From positions 124,001-188,000 of the forward strand of contig JAPWFG010000025.1 in NCBI GenBank assembly GCA_028015205.1: a stretch of DNA of 64,000 nt, given 5' to 3'. The notes under the pieces are model-generated. The model was not told the DNA's origin. It saw nothing but the letters and a program-made list of their open reading frames with translations, and did no database searches. Source of the DNA: Mytilisepta virgata (taxonomy: Eukaryota; Mollusca; Bivalvia; Mytilida; Mytilidae). Positions 58,001 through 64,000 of this stretch are shown in pieces. Both the position numbers and the translations under genes were made by a program. The stretch's first letter is position 1, and every line of letters starts with the position of its first letter.

Positions 58001-61000
58001 ATAATAACGTTTGACTTTATTGCAATGTGAAAGTGCTGCATTGATCCAAAATCCGAAAGACTAAACTGTACGGTGAGAGGAGGCTTGATAGGGTGATTGG
58101 GACTCGTTAAATAACCTTCCAACTAGTCTTCGAAACGACCTATCACTGGAAGTATTCAACAAGGACTGAATACATATTGATTTAAAGATGCTTTGGTGGA
58201 TTACTTGTAGACTTTTGATTTTTTGTTGTTGGTATAGGTCTTGCTTTTACACATATACCTTTTATCCTGATGTATTGTTTTTCTGTGTACTTTTATTAAG
58301 ATTTTTATTATTTTTAGTAGCATTCAGTGAATTCGATATTAACTTATTATTCAAATTTCCTTGTCCATGTTTATTATTTTAGTTCTGATACTAAACTTTT
58401 TAAAATTTCATTAATAAGTTCTGATTTCATTTCTACAAATATCAATTGGTTTTAAGTTAGATCAGTTTTAAATTGTTATATATGATCTATTTAATGTATG
58501 TCAGTATTTGTGTATATCTGTAAAGCACTTAGAGTAATTGTATTGTTATAAAATGCACTTTAAAAATACCTTGTCATAGTTATAATAATAATGTAGATAT
58601 ACTTTACCTTTAACATCATGGGTTGGTCTGTCTGTTTCGATACATCCATATACATGATGACATCTACAAAAAAGGTGACTAGTTAACGCTTTTATACAGC
58701 TGACGAATTTAAGCTTTCTCCGATATTTACTATATTTGTTTGAGAAACATTCTTCATTTAGTAAAATTTAAAAAAAAAACGTACATAGTAGATAAAGGAG
58801 TAAGTAAATTATAAATAATAAAAAAAAAAAAAAAAAAAAACAACATCACAATTGTAATCATTATTTTTGTTTTACATTTAATGAACATTAAAAATGACCT
58901 TTCTTCGTCTTTCTAAAAATATCATTTCGTTAGACTGTGATTAAGCAATAATAAATCTTCTATGATATTTTAATTTCAATTCTCTAGAGCTACATTTCTC
59001 GGTAGTTCTGCTGGAGTTATTTCACCATTATTGACAAAATTAGTATACCATATGATGTTCAAACAATGTATTAGCAACAAACCTGGTAATTAACGGCAAG
59101 CATATGAAAAAAAAACAATTTGTGGTTCACAAGTCTTATTTTCTGTGCTTAAAGCTGAAAAAACCAACCTTTTGCAGAGTAGAATCAAATGATGGAAACA
59201 TTATGGGCAACACAATGTAAATCCATCCTTAATTTGAAATGTTTTTAGTCTAATTTATAACTATCATCCATGAATTTTATATCAGTATTGACATATTAAG
59301 AACGCTAACGGTGATTTATATGAGTTAGTCAGTCAGAAATTATATGATACAGGTTAGATGAACAACGTTTCTTCAGTAAAATAGACAAATTTAAAGCTTG
59401 ACAAATTAAACATATCAATATTGATGTTGATAAAACTAATGAATCAATTTGTTATCGTTTTGTCTTACCTACGAGGACAGTGACACATTTCGATACAATT
59501 TATACCGTAATATCCCTCACTGCACTGTACACATGGCTGTCCATAAGATGATATATATCCAGGCCCGCATGCTAAGAAAGAAAACTTACATTTATTTGTC
59601 AGCCCTTGCTGTAAATAAATTAATCAACTTGATAATCCGCATTCATCATATTCATCAACTTTTACGATTAGTATCATGAAACACCACTCCACCATCCTAA
59701 ATTATTTATAACTATCTTCCGGACAGCGTATGTGAAGTATTCTACATTTTAAATAAACAATGAAAACCAAATGATCATTTAAATGGTCTTTCCGTACTTC
59801 AATTGATTATTATTGCTATTGCTTTAATTTCTGTACTGTCTTTCCCGATTTTCGTTTAGCTCATTATATGTTTTTCAAATTCTTTTAGTGATACATTTAT
59901 CCGTGTGGTGTTTGTTTGTCGTGTCCCATTCCCATGACTTTGCCTTTTCCTTAGACTTCGATTCAGAAACACATCCGCTGTTTTTTCGCCTCGGTTTTCT
60001 TTTGCCGATATATATCAACAAACACATTAAATTACTTTGTAACTTCATCAGGAGATAAATAATTTTTTTTTCAAACATACTTTTGACAAAGTTTGCATTT
60101 TTGTAAGAACTAGTTTTCCTCAAACATAATACATGCACATAGATTGCATCGAAAATGGCAGTAGACACCTTGATTGTAAAGGCACAAGCATTCTCAGTGT
60201 GATATCAAGAAGGCCAATTTAGAATAAATTATTTTATCGATCCATACAATAAACATACAAAAATCTATAATATTAAATTTGCTGACTGAAATTTTCTAAC
60301 CGTTTTACCTCCGAGCCGATGACCGACAGAAATAATATATAATAATAAATAGCTACGGCATGTAATGTACTTTCTAATTTCATATTGTAATTGCTTAATT
60401 TAATAAACCCAAAGTATCCGTGATCCGAGTTCCGTGGTTTGTTCTGTTCCGTTGCGGTTTCGATTATTATTTCAAACAAAGTTAAAAGTCCAAAGTTCAA
60501 TGTTTTATTGTTATAAAATCAAATAAAAGATTATAGTCAAATACACATAAAATATAACATTGCATACAAAATAATTAGACAAGCATATACATGCGCAAAT
60601 GCTATGCAAGTCAAGAACTGAAAATTGACTGAAGCATAAACGAAACAAAAATGACTGAAAAGTATATAATTGTAAAACTGAACTAACATCAAACTTTAAA
60701 ACGATAAAAAAACTATTTCACATTTGACATAGACTTTATTATTTAATTATGTGTAAAAATTGGGGGAGGATCGCTTCAAATAATTTTTGGTACGGAGGTG
60801 CCGGATGAAGCCTGAAAACAACCCCAATCATATATCGAAATTTCCAGAAATCCTTACCCAGCTACATATTTCTTGGATCATCCAGATAAGATATATCTTA
60901 TAATATGCTAACTTTACACCCGATTATCCAATTATCTGGGGACCGACTTTAAGATAAAATAAATTAGGTGATCTTCTTTTTAATCAAAAGTAAGACCCAA

Positions 61001-61992
61001 TTATTTATCATCGCTTAAAAAGTATGCCAACTAACATATCCTACCGTGAATTACCGTGAGCACACCCCCCCCCCCCCTTCCCCGTGTGAATATTGGGTAG
61101 ACGAAAAAAAAGTTGTCTTTCATGCGCAAAAGCTACCACTCCTGACTGCAAGAAAAGAGACACTTAAAAACTGAAAACTTACTAAAAATTAAACAGTCAA
61201 AACTGTATTTAGCAGCATCATTGGACAAATGGCTGCTTAAGAGAGGTGAAGTTTTAATTGAGGTCGACTATGTTACTAAGTACCAGGCAGGCAGATTAAT
61301 GTCATATACGGCAGGAAATTTCTTGTATATATGTATTTCAGTTATGGTGAACGATGAGATATTTAAACAGAAGATGTTCTAGCTTTTTGTGATTGCTCGA
61401 TTAATTATTGTCTTTTGCGCAGTTTCTAAGATTGTTCTTGTACTTCGATTTAGACATTTACTACTAAATATGTGGTATAGATTCAAATCCTAGACGTACG
61501 CAAATAGATCGTCGTATATGTAAGCCCTCCTAAAGAGAGTGTGTACTCACACAGTAATTCCAGAAGTAAGTCTTCTTGACAGAGGTTGTATTGAAAAAGT
61601 GTTGCCTTGATATTCTAAATACAATATGATAATATCTTACAGTTGCACCTAAAAGCTGCAGTTTTTGAAACTGTTAGAAAATAAGGAATGATTTTCAAGC
61701 ACAGATGTGTACGAAGTCCTTACTTTCTTGGTTTTATTTTCCAAATACTCACGAACACATGTTCCGTTTATTTCTTCATAGTCCGAACAACAGTATGGAG
61801 TTCTGAAAAGGAAAAGTTAAACAGTGGAATCATTTTGTTCATACATTTTCCAGTAAAGTTTTTGAAAATAAATTATAAGATAATTTGGATGAATGAAAAT
61901 GTGACATACCTTTCTGTCTTATTTAAACATGTATTATTATTTTCACAATTAATAGCATAGAAATGGAGAAACGTTATAACTGCTATTTTCAT
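36982..61992 (-). CDS. Receptor-type protein tyrosine phosphatase, 23 coding exons (gene B)
   Basis: Removes phosphate from tyrosines of cytoplasmic substrates at the plasma membrane. I joined 23 minus-strand exons by GT/AG sites and reading phase; they sum to 2361 nt (786 residues plus stop) without a break. Order: signal peptide 1-16; Cys-rich ectodomain about 17-113 with several N-glycosylation sequons; membrane helix about 128-151 followed by the basic stop KRRARGRK; juxtamembrane 152-223; D1 about 224-497; D2 about 517-777. D1 has KNRF, WPD (D405) and HCSAGIGR (C436, R442), so it should be active. D2 has V712-C713-R-D-G-F-T-R719 and W678-K-S-D681, so it is probably a pseudophosphatase; the CRDG motif recalls CD45 D2. 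The ectodomain has no FN3, Ig or MAM domain, unlike most vertebrate RPTPs. The family call is certain; orthology to a named gene is not. No promoter was recognised. Confidence 0.95.
37066..39009. other. Last intron of gene B
   Basis: No repeat family recognised except (CAAT)n near 38415. Open frames here, for example at 38115-38345, lack domain similarity. Confidence 0.4.
39010..39145 (-). CDS. Gene B exon 22: D2 degenerate P-loop
   Basis: Residues 714-759, [14 protein letters not shown], then [13 protein letters not shown] and RRPEFISAF. Donor GTACGT at 39009; reading through it would give a short tail and a stop, but the true last exon is found at 37.0 kb. Confidence 0.92.
39849..39997 (-). 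CDS. Gene B exon 21: D2 altered WPD loop to Cys
   Basis: Residues 665-714. The WPD loop is replaced by [11 protein letters not shown]; the exon ends PAVIVC with the Cys (C713) kept but the preceding His changed to Val. Confidence 0.93.
41055..41159 (-). CDS. Gene B exon 20: D2 central sheet
   Basis: Residues 630-664, [12 protein letters not shown] onward. Position matches D1 exon 13. The GTAAGA donor gives phase 0; a GTGTAA alternative three bases earlier would not. Confidence 0.88.
41739..41864 (-). CDS. Gene B exon 19: D2 DFWxMVY block
   Basis: Residues 588-629, with [20 protein letters not shown]. It covers what D1 splits over exons 11 and 12. Donor GTTAGT. Confidence 0.94.
42220..42293 (-). 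CDS. Gene B exon 18: D2 DYINA motif
   Basis: Residues 563-587, [20 protein letters not shown], equivalent to D1 exon 10. Phase 0 at GTAAGT. Confidence 0.93.
42668..44042 (+). repeat. Family A element with Family C insertion
   Basis: Begins ACGCTCTCAAGAGCCTGTAT and ends GTTAACGGACGGTGGACTCC with AGCTCACCTGACCC...GATGAGCT. Interrupted at 43428-43865 by a Family C unit with direct repeats at both ends. In the intron between gene B exons 17 and 18. Confidence 0.8.
43428..43865 (+). mobile_element. Family C element with 60-bp terminal direct repeats
   Basis: 43428-43487 and 43806-43865 are identical at 59 of 60 positions (both begin CGTATACAGCATAGTATAAA). Between them lies Family C sequence (CTGCTGGTGGACCCTAGGTC). 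The Family A host sequence continues on both sides. LTR-like or DIRS-like ends are possible. Confidence 0.7.
44804..44894 (-). CDS. Gene B exon 17: D2 start
   Basis: Residues 533-563, [20 protein letters not shown] and [10 protein letters not shown]. The D2 version of the phosphotyrosine loop lacks KNRY. Donor GTAAGT, phase 1. Confidence 0.9.
45547..45696 (-). CDS. Gene B exon 16: D1 last helix and D1-D2 linker
   Basis: Residues 483-532, [13 protein letters not shown] (last D1 helix), then a polar linker running into the first helix of D2 (NLRQEFQ). Exactly 50 codons, phase 0-0. Confidence 0.94.
45837..46084 (+). mobile_element. tRNA-derived SINE with perfect 13-bp TSD
   Basis: A box TGGTCGAGTGG (45846-45856), a long variable arm as in Leu/Ser tRNAs, B box AGTTCGAATCG (45914-45924), a core with TTCTCCGGGTACTCCGGCTT, and tail CTAAACAAACAAAA. 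Flanked by CATTCACTTTGGA at 45824-45836 and 46085-46097. In the intron between gene B exons 15 and 16; opposite strand to the gene. Confidence 0.92.
46493..46628 (-). CDS. Gene B exon 15: D1 P-loop remainder and Q-loop
   Basis: Residues 437-482. [10 protein letters not shown] completes the catalytic P-loop (R442); the end, MNMVQTV, holds the Q-loop Gln. D1 therefore has all residues expected of an active enzyme. Confidence 0.96.
46913..47058 (-). CDS. Gene B exon 14: D1 WPD loop to HC
   Basis: Residues 389-437. QWPDHSIPD carries the general-acid Asp (D405); the exon ends at VHC, the catalytic Cys (C436), with the intron in phase 2 right after it. Confidence 0.96.
47636..47767 (-). CDS. Gene B exon 13: D1 KCxxYWP block
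   Basis: Residues 345-388, KKCDQYWPN and then the beta strands before the WPD loop. Donor GTAATG chosen because only it keeps phase 0 with exon 14. Confidence 0.93.
48262..48430 (+). repeat. Dispersed repeat (AACTCCTATAAAATCCGGGA type)
   Basis: Matches the 22.0-kb copy in TAAGGAGCAAA, TTAGACAGACAAA and AACACAACGAACTCCT. Gene B intron. Confidence 0.65.
49018..49115 (-). CDS. Gene B exon 12: D1 DFWxMVW motif
   Basis: Residues 312-344, with [20 protein letters not shown] and TRLEE, a hallmark block of classical PTPs. Phase 0 at GTAAGT. Confidence 0.96.
49483..49519 (-). CDS. Gene B exon 11: 37-nt D1 micro-exon
   Basis: Residues 300-312, [13 protein letters not shown], the AYIAxQGP strand of PTP domains. 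Ends at a GTTTGT donor in phase 1. The intron after it has no counterpart in D2. Confidence 0.92.
49847..49914 (-). CDS. Gene B exon 10: D1 DYINAS motif
   Basis: Residues 277-299, YDHSRV and [10 protein letters not shown], diagnostic of classical PTP domains. Donor GTAAGT, phase 0. Confidence 0.95.
50819..50906 (-). CDS. Gene B exon 9: D1 phosphotyrosine loop
   Basis: Residues 248-277. [11 protein letters not shown] corresponds to the KNRYxNI phosphotyrosine-recognition loop; the usual Tyr is Phe here. Donor GTAAAT, phase 1. Confidence 0.93.
51383..51591 (-). CDS. Gene B exon 8: juxtamembrane and start of D1
   Basis: Residues 178-247. The end, [10 protein letters not shown] through EEFRREYE, is the first helix of a classical PTP domain. 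Donor is GTACAA, a weak site, but the phase-0 join to exon 9 (EYE|TLPNG) matches the family. Confidence 0.9.
52225..52304 (-). CDS. Gene B exon 7: juxtamembrane basic segment
   Basis: Residues 151-178, beginning KRRARGRK as the cytoplasmic stop-transfer signal, then Ser/Asp/Thr-rich sequence. The acceptor is TTTAAG rather than CAG or TAG; phase fits both neighbours. Confidence 0.85.
52632..52743 (-). CDS. Gene B exon 6: transmembrane helix
   Basis: Residues 114-151. [19 protein letters not shown] forms a single uninterrupted hydrophobic helix. Donor GTAAGT, leaving phase 2. Confidence 0.92.
54482..54529 (-). CDS. Gene B exon 5: glycosylated linker
   Basis: Residues 98-114, Asn/Thr-rich, with sequons at N105 and N109. 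Acceptor ATTTCAG, donor GTAAGA. Small, but phase 1-1 and flanked by perfect-phase exons. Confidence 0.8.
56990..58580 (+). pseudogene. Broken LINE 3' end (CR1/L2-like)
   Basis: Plus-strand frames give [20 protein letters not shown] and [10 protein letters not shown], then [17 protein letters not shown], and after an insertion [16 protein letters not shown], all in the order of the RT C-terminus of CR1/L2-type LINEs. The end CTGTAAAGCACTTAGAG...AAAATGCACTTTAAAAATAC resembles their 3' UTR. Frame-broken and interrupted, so inactive. In the intron between gene B exons 4 and 5. Confidence 0.8.
57262..58005 (+). repeat. Family F tandem-repeat element inside the LINE
   Basis: Begins with GTGAGCAAAGCTCAC hairpin and GATACCCCCGCC; units of about 174 bp (GGTTTAGGAGGAGTTGCGGA near 57391 and 57565, last at 57910), one unit inverted at about 57712-57800; then CGGACGAACGGACGGAC and hairpin CCCGCTTTT...AAAAGCGGGGGTATA. 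Confidence 0.85.
58608..58663 (-). CDS. Gene B exon 4: end of Cys-rich ectodomain
   Basis: Residues 79-98, CHHVYGC then a hydrophilic stretch. It closes the CxC-CxxxxxC pattern typical of truncated bivalve EGF-like modules. Donor GTAAAG, leaving phase 1. Confidence 0.85.
58800..59440. other. Intron of gene B, nothing recognised
   Basis: AT-rich, with a poly-A run near 58820. No exon or repeat seen. Confidence 0.35.
59469..59571 (-). CDS. Gene B exon 3: EGF-like segment
   Basis: Residues 45-79, with eight cysteines or nearby, including [13 protein letters not shown], the usual YYGxNC core of mollusc EGF-like repeats. Donor GTAAGA, leaving phase 2. Confidence 0.9.
59580..61740. other. Second intron of gene B
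   Basis: No repeat family or exon recognised. Includes a poly-C run at about 61065-61078. Confidence 0.35.
61753..61802 (-). CDS. Gene B exon 2: Cys-Cys module
   Basis: Residues 28-45, including [16 protein letters not shown] paired-Cys start of this type precedes the EGF-like part in bivalve receptors. Acceptor TTTTCAG, donor GTGAGT, leaving phase 1. Confidence 0.85.
61910..61992 (-). CDS. Gene B exon 1: start codon and signal peptide
   Basis: Start ATG at 61992-61990, then a hydrophobic stretch [16 protein letters not shown], the only good signal peptide upstream of the EGF-like exons. Sequons at N19 and N24. Ends AG|GTATGT in phase 2, matching exon 2. The mature N-terminus begins around residue 17. 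Confidence 0.85.
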
Positions 61993-62539
61993 TTCGTCAC
62001 GTTTTTATAGATGAGAAATACAACTGACTTTTGCAGGAAAAGGGAAGTTTTTCAATTGTGAAATGAATTACAGGATGTATTTGGTTTAATTTTAAATATT
62101 CATGATTAATAATATTGAAAGTGTAAATCTAATGTCATGGTAAGCTATATAATTTTTCCAGATCTCAGTAGTAATATACCTGATTCCCCGGGATATGTAG
62201 TCTAGATCTCTCGATTCGCTATACTCGAGCTTGTAGCAACTACCCTGAATTCCAAATAATACAAACGTCGAAGTAGTAGACAGATGAACCAGGGCTATGA
62301 ATAATCACGCATTCTTCGTTCCCTCAAAAATTCTTTGGCAGATATTAAGACTTGATAGAAAAATATTCAGATTCTATTTCAAAATTTATAAAGGATAGTC
62401 GTGATGAAATTTCTTGAAATATGTTGACCAAAGAGGCTTATGAGTTGGTTGTTTTTGGCAGCTAATCATTTTCGTAAATAACTCAGAATTATAGCAACTG
62501 TCATATACGTGGAGGGTTGGCATGCCGTAAACTTAGTTT

Positions 62540-62700
62540 AACCCCCTGTTTTCATTTGAAAATGCCTGTACCAAGTCAGAAGTATAACTATTTGGTATCC
62601 AGTTGCTCTGGGTATTTACGCTATTCCCTGTTTTGGTAGTTTATCGGACTTTTATATCGACATTTCCCTCTTAGTTCAGTGTTTCGTTATTTAAATATGT
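62540..62700 (+). repeat. Dispersed repeat (CCTGTACCAAG type)
   Basis: GAAAATGCCTGTACCAAGTC and TATCCAGTTGCTCTG as in the copy at 25.4 kb. Confidence 0.55.
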
Positions 62701-63128
62701 GAACATAAAAGCTGTACGACAATGTCCATGCAATTACCACCGGATGCAGGTTTTGAAAACCGTTATTCGCAGACAAGGCAAAATTAATTACAAAGAGAAT
62801 TACTATGATCATAAAAATATGACAATTTCTTAACATTATTCCTGGGTTAATTACCTTGGAATATAATCAATTTAATTTCACAATTTTCTTTTTTATTGTA
62901 CTTTTATATTTTATATTTTATACAATTGCAAAACTACATCTACATAAGGATTGAACTACACTGATTTGCACACGCGAGATAATCGTTAGTCTTAATTTGA
63001 TTTCAACAAATAGGCAATAAAATACCTATAACATTAAAAAAAATTTTTCGCAAGTATCTTACCAACAGCAACTGAGCAATTTTCTAATCGAAATGAACAA
63101 AATAAAAATTATTTACTCTGGCTATTAT

Positions 63129-63455
63129 TTAAATTATAAAGTATATTTCCGAATAATGTATCCGAACAACCTCGGGTCCAGGTTTTCCAAAAGGGGGCGT
63201 AAATTGTTTCCCGAGCAGATCGAACGAAAAAATAGATCGAAGGGCAAAAGGGCATGGTGCTGCCCAAGAATCCGAGAAGCTTCTGGGTAGACGCTGCAAA
63301 ATCCTGAATTCGCAGAGATTCGCAGAGATTTCGCGAGTGCTTTGTTCACTTTCGGAATTAGAATTTCGAAAGGATAGTTTCGAAGGAATTTGCCTAATCC
63401 ACCCAAAAACTGACACATAGGTCTTGTTTTTTTTCAATTCCAAACAATAAAACAT
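63129..63455 (-). other. Two overlapping unexplained open frames
   Basis: Frames of 108 and 94 codons overlap on the minus strand in a segment that is GC-richer than its surroundings. Neither shows a domain, signal peptide or splice-site structure I recognise. They may be chance, an unlisted repeat or an exon of a neighbouring gene. Confidence 0.25.
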
Positions 63456-63589
63456 CTAAAAGAGAAGAGAACTCAGCGAAAACGGCAGCCGAACGATGCA
63501 ATTGTATCCAAACCTGATGTCCAGAGATGAAGAGACGAGAGAAAGAAAAAAAAAAAAAAAAAAACAGGTAAAACTCGGACTCTACGAGA

Positions 63590-63640
63590 AGCTGGTAGTT
63601 GAGGCCAGGTGCTCCGTTAGGGTAAGCGTCTTCTGCAAAA
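63590..63640 (+). repeat. Dispersed repeat (GGTGCTCCG...GTAAGC type)
   Basis: CAGGTGCTCCGTTAGGGTAA matches the family seen at 22.1, 33.9 and 44.4 kb. Confidence 0.55.
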
Positions 63641-64000
63641 TATTACAATATATGATGGTCACTGCTTAACGTTGTAAATCCGTGTAATTTTAAGTCGAGA
63701 ACTAGTGTGAACATACTACGAATTCTACAGTTAAATGAAACAACGCATGTCATGGTTACTTTGTGATCCATCGCTTGAACTCAGGACAGGAATGAAATGA
63801 TCAAGTGCGGTCATCTCTCGTGTTTACTTAAAGCGGTAGCCGAAAATCCACAGACAACTGCACAAGTATATCGTTAGTTTTAGATCGCAAATATTAACTA
63901 CTGACTAAAAATGAAGAAAACATACAAAACATGAGCGCGGGCCGGGTGTTAGGGCACACGCCTTCTACGCCCCCTACTGGATTCGCCACTGATGGAAGAT

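Overview
The window looks like nuclear DNA of a bivalve mollusc, most likely a marine mussel. The reasons are its AT-rich sequence, small phase-consistent exons with long introns, two receptor genes of bivalve type (fucolectin/EGF receptor and receptor tyrosine phosphatase), and dense mobile DNA whose tandem-repeat plus ACGG-microsatellite build matches bivalve pearl-like elements. Species assignment is inference. There is no prokaryotic content, and most long open frames are chance or transposon-derived.

Two genes could be read exon by exon, both on the minus strand. Gene B (61992 down to 36982) is a receptor-type protein tyrosine phosphatase. I place 23 coding exons totalling 2361 nt, with every splice phase matching, giving a 786-residue protein: signal peptide, an ectodomain of only about 110 residues, one membrane helix, a catalytically complete D1 (WPD and HCSAGIGR motifs), and a D2 that keeps Cys and Arg of the P-loop but has lost the His and the WPD loop (VCRDGFTR, WKSD). 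A poly(A) signal follows the stop by about 70 nt. Gene A (23862 down to 2766), in the same orientation downstream, is a single-pass receptor: signal peptide, part of a fucolectin-like domain, an EGF-like region in four exons, one membrane helix and a short tail with four tyrosine motifs but no enzymatic domain. All its internal exons are phase 1-1.

Layout: 1-2.7 kb, repeats downstream of gene A; 2.7-23.9 kb, gene A with its introns packed with nested repeats (a retroelement broken by tandem-repeat elements at 8.9-13 kb, a TIR element at 13.4-15.8 kb carrying a SINE); 23.9-36.9 kb, intergenic, with several tandem-repeat elements, a 2.3-kb element at 29.7-32.0 kb and a reverse transcriptase remnant at 33.9-34.6 kb; 37-62 kb, gene B, with a young SINE, a composite repeat and a broken LINE in introns; 62-64 kb, upstream region with repeats and two unexplained overlapping frames.

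Together the genes suggest a surface-receptor neighbourhood: a phosphatase next to a lectin/EGF receptor whose tail could be tyrosine phosphorylated. A direct functional link between them is only a hypothesis. The most distinctive non-genic feature is a set of at least five sequence-unrelated repeat families that share one build: monomers of about 145-180 bp, then a GGAC/ACGG microsatellite, then a terminal hairpin.
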